64,000 nucleotides of DNA from Persicaria tinctoria (taxonomy: Eukaryota > Streptophyta > Magnoliopsida > Caryophyllales > Polygonaceae), in the NCBI GenBank assembly GCA_037127255.1, contig JBANSL010000013.1, forward strand, positions 30,041,688 to 30,105,687, written 5' to 3'. The translations under genes and the position numbers were made by a program. This document shows positions 49,893 through 61,693 of this stretch, one piece after another; position 1 is the stretch's first letter; each line of letters begins with the position of its first letter. The notes beneath the pieces are model-generated. The model did no database searches, was not told the DNA's origin, and was given only the letters and a program-made list of their open reading frames with translations.

Positions 49893-51714
49893 GAGGATGG
49901 ATCAAATGTTAACAAGTCTTATTGTGTTTGGTGTTAACAAATCTGAGCCCTTAATTGATTGAAAAAGGATGGCCTAGATTATCTCAAAATTTAAATCAAT
50001 TTTTAATTTATCAAGATGGACCCCACTAAAAAATTACATTACTCTCAATGATTTGGAGCGTGCATTTCAATCCCTTTTATATTCTACCTCTACCCTAATT
50101 AATTGACCGATCAAAACCTCCTCCTTGCTCTATAACCCTACGAGCCGGCGATCGACGACTTCTTCAATGGATAGAGGCGGTTGGGGGTGAGCCTGGTAGG
50201 ATGGTGATGAGCCGGCGGCGGAAGGTAGATGACGACAGATCTTGTTATAGGTGACGATGGAGGCGAGGCTGGGAGGGATGATCGATGGCGGTTGAGGGAG
50301 GGACAAAACCGTAAGATCTGGGCAGTGGTGGTGGCCATGGAGGCGAGGATGGTTCGAATATCTACGACTCCGGTCGCGTCTGGCTCAGAGAGGCGAGGAT
50401 GCGTCTCGTCGAAGGGCCGACAAGGGAAGATGGCAACGATCTTGCAAGGCGAATCTCTAGGTCCAATTTAGTTTCGAAGCTCTTCGATTTTTCGTTTCCT
50501 TTAATGAATTGCTTAGATATGAGGTTTACACTTATCAGTTCTCACCGGCCTCTTTAGTGAATTTGGATTTTCTTACCATTAATCAATTTTCTAGCATTAA
50601 TATAGGATTTCCCTTGCTCCATTGTTGGATGCATAGTGTTTGATTTGAGAGATTTATTTTGATAGGGTTGCTTCTTGTTCTAATTTCTATGTGAATAGCT
50701 ACAAAATTGAATCTGTAATTCCTTTGTTCATTAATGCAACTTTTAGGAATTCGCAGTTCATTTGAAAGTGTCTGGCTGTTTTGTTTGGAGTTGTTGATCT
50801 GATTCGTTGTTTGGTTGTGCAATGGAATTCATATGATTGTTTCACGTTCAGAGTCACTATTCGACAACTTTATAGTTTCTATTCGGTGATAATAAGCAAT
50901 TATTCGGTGGAATTCATATGATCGTTCTATTAATTTCATGTTCAGAGTCACTATTCGACAAGTTCATAGTTTCTATTAGGTGATAATAAGGAATTATTCG
51001 GTGATAATAAGGAATTATATGTGGTTAATTAGAGGTGGAAATCAAGAATTACATTTATATATTCTTTTAACCTAGCGAATAATTACTATCAACTTGGTGA
51101 ATAATTACTACCAGCCTAGCGAATAGTTGAAAAATTGACCAACTTCTTTGTTATTATCTAAATGATAACTCCATTTACAGACGAATAATAACGATCAATT
51201 TAGTGAATAATTACTATTATCCTAGCGAATAGTTGCAAAATTAATCATATCTTTTGCTATTATCTAAACGATAACTACTCTTTACACACGAATAATAAGT
51301 ATAAGTTAGCGAATAATTAATATCACCTTATCGAATATTTCAAATAGTACACCATGCAAAAAAACAACGTTGCCCTACCAAAAAAACGTTACGCCACAAA
51401 GTGCAAGCAAAATCTGGAAGTTTAGAGTCATTATTCGTTGATAATCTGGAATTATTCGGTAATTTGTTTGTCATTATTCATCGAACACACAATGGAAGCA
51501 AAATTTCTTCATCCAAAAAAAAATGTTACCTAAAAAAAACCAACGCACGCGCTTCCTCTACAGCACGTTGGCTATAAAAGTGGTGGGGTCTACTTTTTTT
51601 TTAAATAAAAAGAAAAAGTCTCAATTAATCTCACCCATCCATTTCTAATCAATCAAAGGTCCAGATTTGTTAACACAAAACACAATAAGAGATGTTAACA
51701 CATGACCCAACCTC
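49893..51714. mobile_element. Second element with long terminal inverted repeats and a GC-rich inside
   Basis: The left end GAGGATGGATCAAATGTTAA... (to about 49962) matches the complement of 51648-51714 at about 80% over 68 bp, including TCTTATTGTGTTT and GTGTTAACAAATCT. The ends lie in TA and CT runs, so the TSD is unclear. The inside has a GC-rich block (50130-50470) and an AT-rich part with many TTATTCG/CGAATAATT words. Probably Mutator-like or another TIR element with captured DNA. Confidence 0.6.
50138..50471. other. GC-rich open block inside the second inverted-repeat element
   Basis: Open on both strands for 66-80 codons (minus: MATTTAQILRFCPSLNRHRS; plus: MTTDLVIGDDGGEAGRDD). No domain recognised. 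Its base composition contrasts sharply with both sides, as expected of a captured exon or UTR. Confidence 0.3.
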
Positions 51715-51724
51715 TCTCTCTCTC

Positions 51725-51790
<66 letters not shown>
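51712..51790. repeat. CT then TA microsatellite
   Basis: (CT) about eight units followed by about 30 TA units, a likely hotspot for length change. Confidence 0.9.
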
Positions 51791-51795
<5 letters not shown>

Positions 51796-52019
51796 ATGCA
51801 TAACTTCATGTTAGTACTAAAATATATTAATTGTGTCTTTTGGGGTTGAACCTAGGGTGCTCATTTGAAAAAAAATTAAAAAGTTTGATTGGGTGTACAA
51901 AAACTAGGGTGTTCATTTGAGAGAGAAAAAAAAGTTTTAGACAATTATATAAGAAATAGGGTGTTGTTTTTTATGAATATAGGAAGTTTAAGTATCATAT
52001 TTTAAGAACAAAATATTTT

Positions 52020-52200
52020 CTAGGGTAAATGGCAGGAAACCACCCTTAAAATATACTATATTGCTCACAACCACCCCTTAAATACAAAATTCCGGTGAAC
52101 CACCCCTTATAACCTATCTGTTAGCAAAAAGCCACCCTTCACCTCTATCCCGTTAAACATCCGTCAAATAGAGGTTAATTACCATTACACCCATCAAGCT
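52020..52200. repeat. One-ended relative of the 41909-42584 foldback element
   Basis: GGGTAAATGGCAGGAAACCACCCTTAAA and two further AACCACCCCTTA phrases match the end structure of the foldback MITE. The opposite end was not found. Confidence 0.5.
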
Positions 52201-53959
52201 TTATTATTAGCAGTATTATTAAATTAAATGGTTTAGTATATCATATAATAATAAAGAAATAAAAACTACCCTCCAGGCTCCATCTACTCGGTGGAATTTG
52301 GCAAAAGCACTTCCATCACTAGAATCAAACTCCAAGAAAGTGGAAGAAGATGAAATTGGAAGGCAATGGTGTTCAGACTTGGGTGGGTACGAGATGCAAT
52401 TCGAATTAGGGTATATCGTATATGTACTTTGTTGTTGAACATTGAACAACTCAAAATCGATAAAATTGAGGCTTTTTGTTTGAATTTGGAAAGAAGAACA
52501 ACGTTTTTGTGATCCTAGTTCTAAAATTGACAAGTTTCTTACCTATTTTGGTTGTGTTTGTTTGAATTTTAAGGGTTTGACATTTGGGGATTTATATCCC
52601 TGCACATGTTCATCTTCATAATTGGGCAGATCTAGGAATTAAGATATCGACCTAATATTTCAGCAACTATTTATGGTTGATTGGTGGCTGGATTGGATGA
52701 CGGCAGCATTGAGGAGGTGCTTGCACTGGTGGACGTCGGATTCGTCCGCGTCTGATGCCGCCGCCCTCGTCTCTCTTCTCCTCAATCCTCTGGCACCCAC
52801 AACTACCACCGCTTCCTCCTTTCTCTCCCAACCGCCTCCCTTATCCTTCCTCTCCAATTGTCCAAAACCGCGTCACCCTCCTCTTCTTTCCTCCCCCCAA
52901 TTGGCCAATGGTGTCGGAGAAGTCTCCCTCCTCCTTATTCCCCCCCCCCCCCTCAATTGTCCGAATCTGCACCTCCGCTTGAGAAGGAATCGAAGTCGGG
53001 AGTTGCTGAAATAGGTGAGGGCACACCGAAATTTCAAAATTGGTTATGGGAATCTACATAAGAACACATGATGAAGCTTTTAGAATGGATTTGGTTCAGT
53101 TTCGAGTGCGATTGGAGGGGTTGAAATTTTACCCATTTTTACAGACGGGATCGGAGGTTGAAGATGATGAAGCTGAACCGGTCTAGTTTACTCTTTTTCT
53201 TTTTTCAATGGGTTCGGTTCAGTTAACCAACTTAGACCACATATTATATTATATAATCCACTTATATATATTGGAATTTATTTATTTTATTTTATTTAAA
53301 ATTTATAAATTAAATACTTAGAATAATAAGGGGTTTTATCACTTTAAATAAACTCTTATTATTTTACTTAAAATAATAATGAAAATTATTCTAAAACTTA
53401 CAAATTTTTAGTCAAAATTTATGTTTACAACATACAAATTTTATTTTCTCAGCCTTCCTTATCACATGCAAAAATAATGGTGCTAACAGCCTTTTAATTT
53501 ATTAATGAATAAAGTTTAAACAAGCCCAACTTTTTTTTATATACATTTACATATGTGTGACATAGATAAAAAATTTGAGAGCTCTAAATAATTTTCTCAA
53601 CCTTATTTATCAAACACACAAAAAAAAAAGTTGAAATTATAGGCTTTAGGATATAGGGTAGTCTAGGAAATAAGAGTAATAAAGAGTAATACAAAAAGCT
53701 GCAAGTAATTATTACCCTACTCTCTCTATTTCCATTTCTTTTTTTTTAAAGTTTGACTTACTTTTGACCAGAAGGATGTTACAATTTTACCCCCGGGTAA
53801 GCTTATCAGAGGATAAGAGAATCATTGTCCGGATCTAGGACAGTGAAACAATCTCAGTTTGAAACAAATTGAATTGAATGATGCAGGTAGCTAGCTAGCT
53901 TGGTTGATGGTGGGGACCCACGTCATCCAGGCCATCCATCTCCCATGGCAGTAAATATA
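52201..53959. other. No gene recognised; GC-rich patch at 52680-53020
   Basis: The patch is open in several frames (for example ASDAAALVSLLLNPLAPTTT) with Pro/Ser-rich composition and no domain. A GAACCGGTC...GGTTCGGTTCAG phrase is at 53170-53225. The rest is AT-rich. Confidence 0.4.
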
Positions 53960-54176
53960 CTCTCCGTCTCACAATAGTTGTCTTTAAATTATTTACGCTT
54001 TTTAATGAGCTAAAAACTATATAAAATATCCATTTTTAATTAATTTTTTAAAATAATTCTATACTTATTAGTAATATGTATAATATTATTTAATAAAATG
54101 TTGATATTTTATATATTTTTTAGTTTTTTTAAGAAAATGTGTATAAATGGTAAAAGATATATATTGTGAGAGGGAG
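53960..54176. mobile_element. Stowaway-like MITE
   Basis: 217 bp between TA dinucleotides (53958-53959 and 54177-54178). The ends CTCTCCGTCTCACAATA and the complement CTCCCTCTCACAATATA are inverted. Confidence 0.75.
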
Positions 54177-54178
54177 TA

Positions 54179-55140
54179 TAGTATAGGTGACAGTTGAAAC
54201 ACTACCCATGGTCCATTCCATATTTGATTATTAACTCAAGTTTGGACTTTGCTTATCCCAAAAGGAAAAGCAGTTTACTGCGACTTCACACAAGTGCTAG
54301 TGAAAGTGCAACTGCTATTTTCAGGAGCCTGTTAAAGTTTTCTACAAACAAACAGTGAATTTATATAGCATAATGGAATGGAACCCCTCTCTTTCTGCCC
54401 TTGTTGCTTTATTATCATCTGCAACATACTCCGTATATATTATATACTGAGACTGCAGTTACCTCCTCTGTGAATCTCCGGTTTATGTGTCTCATTTATG
54501 TGCATGTACAGTGTGTAGCTACTAGCCTACATTACTGCCTGGCCTTGAACATCCCACCTTGAAGGATCTAGGAATTTTCTAAAGGGGGTTAAAAAAAATT
54601 CAAGATTTTTTTCCATATATATATATATATATAATAGTTTTTTAATAAATATATTAGAGAAAATCTTAAATTTGTGATTTAAATAGGTATTTTTACTTTG
54701 AAAAAACAAAAATTATTAAAAAAATTGAGGTTAAAGGAATTTGAAATCATGATCTCAAGGTAATAAATATCCCTCCTTAACAACTAAGCCAAGCGATTTT
54801 GTGATTCCTTTTTCTTTTACACTAGTTTATCCCCAAAATTAGTAAAAGTTACCAAAAAAATCCAAAAAATAATTCTACATTTTTGTTCTAAGCTAAGGGG
54901 CTTCGGTCATTCCAAGCCTCCCACATCCACCACACTGTTTATATCGATCATTTTTTTTTGATTAGATTTTATATCGATCATGAAATCACTTCAAATCTTT
55001 GGAGAGTTGTATGTGTTGTAGGTTAGGTGTGGTTAGTACCTGGATTGGGCTGTTAGAACTATAGTTAGGTGTAACTTTAGTTATACCTTTAGTTTTGGTT
55101 AAGAGTTGTATATATCTGTAGATTAGTTGCTTTTAACGAT
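54179..55140. other. AT-rich non-coding DNA
   Basis: No gene, LTR or TIR recognised. A (TA)n run lies near 54616-54635. Confidence 0.5.
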
Positions 55141-55730
55141 TGATTAATCTCTATATATAAAAAACGGGAGTTGGCTTGTGAACAGTGATTTTTGAGCCAG
55201 TTGTCGCCTTTTTGTTGGATACAACTCTTTTATTGGGCCTTTTACCGACCTGGACTTCAGACGGCCCACTTAAATGGGTCAAAACAATCGACCTCAACAC
55301 TCCCACGGTAGTCCCACCTATCTTCTCGCCTCCTCGCCCGCCATGGCCTCACCTTCCTCAACACCGTCATCTAGAACAAGCGCCATTGCATTGCCTCAAC
55401 CCTGTCTCCCTCTCCCTCTCTGCTACCGCCCCGTTTTTCGCTCTCCTCTCTGCTCACATTTCCACTTCCTCTTCTCCCGTTCCAAACCCTGGTCCAGTTC
55501 CAATTCAATCAGGCTTCAACAGTCTTCTCGCCTTTAAAACCCCCAAATCGAATGCGAAATCAACAAACCCTATCCCAACCATCGTTGATTACGCCTCCTG
55601 GATCGACCCTCGGACTCTCCACGTCCACTAGGCGCCATCCCACAAAGCCTCTCCTCTCCCTCTCAGTGACTCAGGCTGCTAGAGCTGTGAATTCAGCTTC
55701 GCCTCTGATGTCAGGGATTTAGGTACTAAT
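55141..55730 (+). other. Gene-like GC-richer block behind a possible Helitron 5' end
   Basis: The block begins near TAATCTCTATATATAAAAAACGG, which resembles plant Helitron 5' ends (TC then an AT-rich stretch), followed by GTGAACAGTG. The frame 55185-55631 (148 codons) is Pro/Ser/Leu-rich, with PPIFSPPRPPWPHLPQHRHL, and no domain is clear. A possible splice donor (TTTAG|GTACTA) occurs at about 55721. It could be a captured first exon. No 3' CTRR end was identified. Confidence 0.3.
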
Positions 55731-56793
55731 CCCCTCTTCCTTCTTGCTCAGTTGTTCTTAATGTAAGTAATTGCAGTGCTTTCATCTACTGCTGAAAGAT
55801 TGACAGTAGAATGTAAGCATAAAAAAGCTCAACATCTTGATTGTAAGTCATTGTCTGGATGCGAAATTGAGCATTGTGTATGAATTCGATATAGTTGAAA
55901 TTACAGAAATCACATATTAGGTTTTGATTTGATCCAATTGTCCATGAATTGTGATTATGGTTTCGAATTTTGTTGCCTTTCTTATATGATAATTTGATAT
56001 ATGATTTTTTATCAGTGGAAAATTCTTGATGTTCTCTTTTCTTATAACAAGTATTCTGCATTTTTTTCTCTCCCTCGAAATTCGGGATGGTTTGACCATT
56101 TGTGGATTTGATTGATGGTTGATCATGTTATGAGTCCTATGCATTTTTTTATAGTAAAAAAAAGAAATATAATATATCGATTTATTTGCTCTTATGTTAT
56201 AGTTGATTTATATTTTCTCAAAGCGCAAATCCTTTTATGTTACAGTTGATTTATATTAGAAAAAGGGCAGACCCTTTTTCTGATTACTTGTTCAATTTTC
56301 TATATTTGTATAGTTAGTCTAGCTAAATTCATTTCTTTTATGTTACTTTTGGTGATAAATTGTGGTGTTGAGCTGAATCAATTGAGTTTTTTTTTATGGA
56401 TTCATTGTTCCATGTTTTATTTTAATAGGGACTTCAATGAAGGTTTTGGTACTAGGTAATAATCTTCGCTATCTTAAGTTGCTTTCATATTCCCAATATA
56501 CTAAAAAGATTTCAAAAATTAGTTGGATCTTGAATTACATAATTGCTATCATACCTTTTAGAATTTAATTTCTATTTTCCCCTTTAGTGTCCACAATAGT
56601 CAACCTAAACCACCTATTCTTGCTCCTTATTGCAATTTGCTAAAATTGCACCCTTCTGTCTTTTTTATTTACTCATGTTATGGTACGTACCAGTTGCTAT
56701 AAATGAATCCAGCCATCTCTAGAGCAGTTCACAGCTGTGACGCAAGGACAATTGAGCCAGGCGATTCGCAGGCAGGACGATTAACAGAAAACA
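55731..56793. other. Non-coding; left part of the chromodomain element expected here
   Basis: AT-rich. No 5' LTR or TGGTATCAGAGC-type PBS was found upstream of the gag start, so the element is either 5'-truncated or too diverged to see. Confidence 0.45.
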
Positions 56794-58419
56794 ATGGAGG
56801 AACTGACGGCGACTACAGCGGAGATGCGATCCAAGATAAAGTCAAGGATCGATCAATTGCAGGCAGCAACAGAAATTAGCTTTACGAAGATGGCCGAGCA
56901 AATCCAAGTCCAGACAGAGCAGAATTTCGCAAGGTTGCTGGAGGCATTTAAGAACCAAGGTTCGAAAAGTTCTCCGACATTGAATGGCGAGCAACAGGAG
57001 AGATCAACGCCGGTGAACAACTCGGGGGAGGATCATGGAATCTACAAGATTCCACCCCTACGAAATGAGAATTACACAGGATCTTCGTGGTTAGCAAATC
57101 GATCACCAAAGATTGATTTCCCTTCATTCGACGGCCGGAAGCCAAGGAGCTGGGTCCGAAAGTGCGAAAAATACTTCACAATCTTCAATATTCCGGACAA
57201 CCAGAGGGTGGAGTTGGCTTCCATGTATATGCAAGATCGGGCAAATGTTTGGATTTAAGGTTACTTAATGCAAAGGAAAGGAGTTCGTTGGAGAGAAATG
57301 AGTGAGGCATTGTGCAATCGATTCGGGGAAAAACAAAGGGTCGAGATTGTGGAGGAATTCAACAAGCTATCCCAGGTTGAAGCATTAGAAGAGTACAATG
57401 AACAATTCCAGGAACTCCGGGCCGGGATGTTAACCTTCAACCCGCACTTACCTGAGATCTACATTGTATCCAGCTACATCAGTGGCCTCAAGCCAGAAAT
57501 TAAGTCACTCGTGAAGCTGGGACGACCAAGGGATCTGACGGAAGCATTAGAACTCGCAAGATTGCACGACGATGCGGTATCGGCAATCATGAAGGCGAGC
57601 AAGAGTTCTTGGAGGAGCAGCTCTTCAGGAACGAATTGGCAGGGCAATTCAAGAATTGGGAACCCGAATCCAAATATTGGTGATCTGAAGGTCAACAACG
57701 AATTCAGGAGAACACCAGGGCTGTGTTATAGGTGTGGGGATAAATATTTTGTCGGCCATAAATGCAAGGTGTCATCCGTGAAATTCATTGCAGCTGAGGA
57801 GGAAGAAGGTGAGATGAACATTCCCATGGAAGAACAACTAGAATCTGAAGAAAGCTTGCAAGAATGCTTTGTGCGTGCTATGTCAAGGAATGGATCCGAC
57901 ACATCAATCCTAGTTAAAGGCTATGTAGGGAAGCGATTAGTCAATATCTTGATTGATAGTGGTAGTATCCACAACTTTGTGGATCCCCAGCTAGCTAAGG
58001 AAGCCGGATTCAGATTACAACAATCCAATTTGATGGTTGTGGAAGGCATCAACAAGGAGAAGCTCTTTTGCAGACATGAGTGCAAAGAGTTTAAATGGTC
58101 AATGCAAGGGGGAAATTATGTGTTCGACATTCGGGCTCTGCGAATTGGGGAATCCGAGTTGTTATTGGGCGTCAACTGGATGAAGAAATACAGCCCCGTG
58201 GAGTTCGATTACAACAAGATCCAGATTGCCTTTGTGAAGGATGGTAAGAGGGTGCAATTGCAGGGAAATATGGATGATAAAAGGGAAGTTTCAGTTAAGC
58301 ATATATCAGCCAAGGAATTGTGCAATTTGATGAGTTCACAAGGGCATGACTGTATAGTCCAAGTAGCTCAGGTATTTCAGTTGGGAGCTGCAGTGGATGA
58401 CATGAACCCCGAAGTGTAG
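56794..58419 (+). pseudogene. Gag and protease of the chromodomain element
   Basis: MEELTATTAEMRSKIKSRID starts a coiled-coil N-terminus. The gag core follows: PKIDFPSFDGRKPRSWVRKC, MYMQDRANVWI then TAA (probably CAA originally), GYLMQRKGVRWREMSEAL, FQELRAGMLTF and YISGLKPEIKSLV. The knuckle reads C-Y-R-C-G-D-K-Y-F-V-G-H-K-C near 57725. The protease has I-L-I-D-S-G-S-I-H-N-F near 57950 and LLLGVNWMKKYSP. A TAG follows NPEV at 58417, four codons before the RT part, in the same frame. Confidence 0.88.
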
Positions 58420-58422
58420 AAG

Positions 58423-60255
58423 GTGTTGTCAAGTTTGGAGGATGTGTTTGCGATTCCCTCCCAGTTACCACCAGAAAGGGGTTTCGAGCATAGCATACCA
58501 CTACAACCAGATGCCTTACCAGTTTGCTCAAGGCCCTATAAGTACCCCTTTAGACAAAAGGATGAGATAGAAAATCAGGTGAAAGAGATGTTAAGTGCTG
58601 GACTGATCAGGCCGAGTCAGAGTCCCTTTGCTTCACCCACGTTGTTAGTTAAGAAGAAGGACGGAACCTGTAGATTCTGTATCGATTATAGATGGCTCAA
58701 CGACATCACAATCAAGGATAAATTCCCAATCCCACAGATTGAGGAGTTGCTTGATGAACTGAAAGGGGCAGCAGTGTTTTCGAAATTGGATCTTAGGGCT
58801 AGCTACCATCAAATGAGAGTCAAGGAGGAGGACATACACAAGACAACTTTTAGAACCCACAGTGGTCACTTCGAGTTCAAGGTAATGCCATTTGGGTTGA
58901 CCAATGCGTCGGCGACCTTCCAGGCGTTGATGAACAGGGTTTTTGCTGAACACTTGAGGAAGTTTGTACTGGTATTTTTTGATGATATCTTGATTTACAG
59001 CAAAGATACTCACCAGCATGTGGGACATTTAGAGGTGGTTCTTCAAATTTTGAGAAAGCACCAGCTATTTGCAAAAATGTCTAAGTGTAGTTTTGCAGTG
59101 CCAAAGGTTGAGTATCTTGGCCACATCATATCTAGAGAGGGTGTAGCTACAGATAAAGCAAAGACAGAGGCAATTGCTAGCTGGCCAAGCCTAGGAAATG
59201 TCAAGGAATTGAGGAGCTTCCTTGGTTTAGCCGAGTACTATAGGAGATTCATCGGAAACTATGGGGTTCTTTGCAAACCTCTAACTGACATGTTAAGAAA
59301 GGAATCTTTCTGTTGGAATAGTGATAGTGACCAAGCATTCACACTCATCAAGTCTCTCTTGTCGTCACCTCCTATTTTGGCTTTACCCGATTTCTCCTTG
59401 CCCTTCCAAGTAGAGACAGATATGAGAGCCACTTACCAGAGATTGAAAGCACTGTTTTATTGGGAAGGAATGAAGGGTATTGTAGGGAAATTTGTGAGGG
59501 AATGCGATGTGTGTCAAAGGCACAAGCATGAGAATGGTGCATACCCAGGGTTGCTGCAACCATTACCCATCCCAGTGCTTCCTTGGCATTCCATTGGAAT
59601 GGATTTTGTAGAGGGACTGCCTAAATCCAACGGGTTTGATATGATCCTGGTAGTGGTGGATAGATTGACAAAGTATGGCCATTTCATCCTACTTACACAC
59701 CCCTTCACTGCTAGTCGGGTGGCCAGAGCCTTCATGGACACCATCTACAAGCTCCATGGATTGCCTCAAGACATCGTATCCGACATAGATAAAATCTTCA
59801 CGAGACACTTCTGGAAGGAGTTTTTCACTGCATTAGGCACTACATTGAAGCTCTCTACTACATACCATCCTCAGACGGATGGCCAGACAGAGAGAGTTAA
59901 CCAGTGCCTGGAAATGGACTTGATGTGCATGACCTCGAGTTTGCCTAAGCAATGGGCTAAGTGGGTGACATTGGCTGAGTGGTGGTATAACACATCGTAT
60001 CACACAACACTTAAAATGTCTCATTTTCAGTCCCTTTATGGATATGCCCCACCTATGCTAGGTTCACCTTCTAGCAGCATAACCACTGCATCCATTGGAG
60101 ATTGGCTTCAGGAAAGGGAGTCGACATTGACAACTCTGAAGGCTGGTTTAGAAATGGCTAAGGAACGAATGAAATATTTTGCTGATAAACATAGAACTGA
60201 AAGGGAAGTGCAAGTGGGAGATCGAGTATATTTGAAATTGCAGCCATATAGGTAG
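58423..60255 (+). pseudogene. RT and integrase of the chromodomain element, RNase H missing
   Basis: RT: FEHSIPLQPDALPVCSRPYK, FASPTLLVKKKDGTCRFCID, FSKLDLRASYHQMRV, MPFGLTNASATFQ, and the catalytic F-F-D-D-I-L-I-Y-S near 58977. After LPFQVETD the frame jumps directly to ATYQRLKALFYWEGM, so about 190 residues of RNase H are gone without a frameshift. Integrase: zinc-finger end CDVCQRHK; catalytic D in GMDFVEGLPKS, D in VSDIDKIFTRHFWKE, E in HPQTDGQTERVNQ. TAG at 60253 ends it before the chromodomain. Confidence 0.9.
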
Positions 60256-60633
60256 TCCACTCTGGCAGTTAGGAGATGTATTAAACTAAGTGCCAAGTAT
60301 TATGGTCCTTTTGAAGTGGTGAAGAAGATTGGAGCTACTGCCTACAAGCTGCTACTACCTGAGAGTTCCAGATTACATCTAGTGTTTCATGTGTCCCAAC
60401 TCAACAAGAGGATTGGAGAAGGGACAGTGGCAATCCAAGCTCCACCAGCAACGACGGATGAAGGGGCTATCATCACAGCTCCTGAGGCAATCCTAGACAC
60501 CAGAGTTCATCAACTGTCTAATGGTGACCCGGTGGTAGAATGGCTTATCAAGTGGGCGAACCTACCAGCTGATGAGGCCACATGGGAAGTTGTTGGTCAC
60601 ATGCTCCATCAATTCCCTGAACTGGCTTCTTAA
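60256..60633 (+). pseudogene. Integrase C-terminus and chromodomain
   Basis: In frame after the TAG: KYYGPFEVVKKIGATAYKLL and LHLVFHVSQLNKRIG (GPF-like module), then APEAILDTRV, VVEWLIKWANLPADEATWEV and HMLHQFPEL. The last part is the chromodomain-like motif that guides chromovirus integrase to particular chromatin. Confidence 0.85.
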
Positions 60634-60671
60634 CACACCTTGTGGACAAGGTGTCTTAGGAAAGGGAGTGA

Positions 60672-60816
60672 TGTTAGGCTTGGACTGTATAGGCAAGAGG
60701 ATATAAGATGTAGGAGGAGCTTATAATTGGACATCTTATTCATAATACAAACACTACAGCTGAATTCTTCCTCTCGTTCTCTCTCTCACAAGCTAACTAA
60801 CTCTCGGTTCCTAACA
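60672..60816 (+). repeat. 3' LTR of the chromodomain element
   Basis: It starts TGTTAGGC and ends TTCCTAACA (inverted TGTTAGG/CCTAACA). Directly preceded by the purine tract AGGAAAGGGAGTGA (60658-60671). At 145 bp it is very short for this group. Confidence 0.75.
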
Positions 60817-61409
60817 CCTTAATTCCTACCTATGATATCATGCATAATGAAGTTTTTTGAGAGGATGGATTTGAGTTTGAGTGAACACTTAAAGAGCTCC
60901 ACTACGACTCAAAATTGGAAGTAAATTTACATTAGCAAAACATCATGCAATTGAGTCTTTACTCTTTACTCCTTATTTTGGTATTCGACCATGTTCATGA
61001 ACAAAATATGGTTACCTAGATAAAAAGCACATTGAAAAAGTATAGTTATATCATTCACACACATTTTCCCTTCTTTCATTAGAAAAATGCAATTAGAAGT
61101 GAAATAGGATACGAAATAACAGTGCTAACTTGCACAAAGGAACTTGGTATTAAATCCCTGTCCCAATTTCCATGGTTGGAATTGCTTAGGGTGTTCAGGC
61201 TTAATCTATTAATGTATTTTATTCACTGAGAGAGATGGTATATACCTTTCCATAAAAGAGAAAATAATTAAGGTAATGAGGTCCCTATTGTTTGTTTCTC
61301 GATTTGTTGATTGTTCAGACGATATAATTGAACTTGATCGAAGGTGTTACATGTTTTGGTGATGCAAATTGTTTTCCTGCAATTTTTTTATTCACTCAAA
61401 TGATGGAGA
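60817..61409. other. No gene recognised
   Basis: AT-rich. It separates the chromodomain element from the third Athila-like LTR. The start of that LTR could lie within it. Confidence 0.5.
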
Positions 61410-61499
61410 TGCACATCGCAGGTCGTGAGAAGCACGAACGAGAACTCGGGAAAGTGCGTTTCAAGAAAAGAGCAGAATGTTGAGACTGGACAGTTCTAC

Positions 61500-61693
61500 T
61501 CGACGTCGACCAAACTTGGTCGAGATCGAGTACACCAGAAGCCAGAAAGCTACACGGAGTCGAGCAGAGCCACTCGAGGAGCGAAGCTTGGTTGACGTCG
61601 ACCAAATTTGGTCGATGTCGAGTAAAGTCGACGAGCCCAGATCCTAGCCGAGCTTGAGTACAACTCCGGGAGAAGAATTATACTCGACGTCGA
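61500..61693. repeat. TCGA-NN-TCGA array, upstream side of the third LTR
   Basis: TCGACGTCGA at 61500 and TCGAGATCGA at 61520 (20 bp apart); TCGACGTCGA and TCGATGTCGA near 61594 and 61614; TCGACGTCGA at 61684. It lies upstream of the TATA box. Confidence 0.85.

Larger units (their letters stand above)
56794..60816 (+). mobile_element. Chromodomain Ty3/gypsy element (chromovirus, Reina-like by motifs), RNase H deleted
   Basis: One continuous reading frame (56794-60633) runs gag, protease, RT, integrase and chromodomain, broken only by three nonsense codons (57256, 58417, 60253) and an in-frame loss of RNase H near 59424. A purine tract and a 145-bp 3' LTR follow. No 5' LTR was seen. Few breaks imply a moderately young copy. 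Confidence 0.88.

Noticed and set aside
44040..53230. AACCGAACC-type phrases at 44048 and 53170 considered as ends of one 9-kb inverted-repeat element
   Set aside because: Only short, low-complexity similarity (plus a weak match of AAATTTTAACCACC-like sequence); no TSD, and unrelated elements in between.
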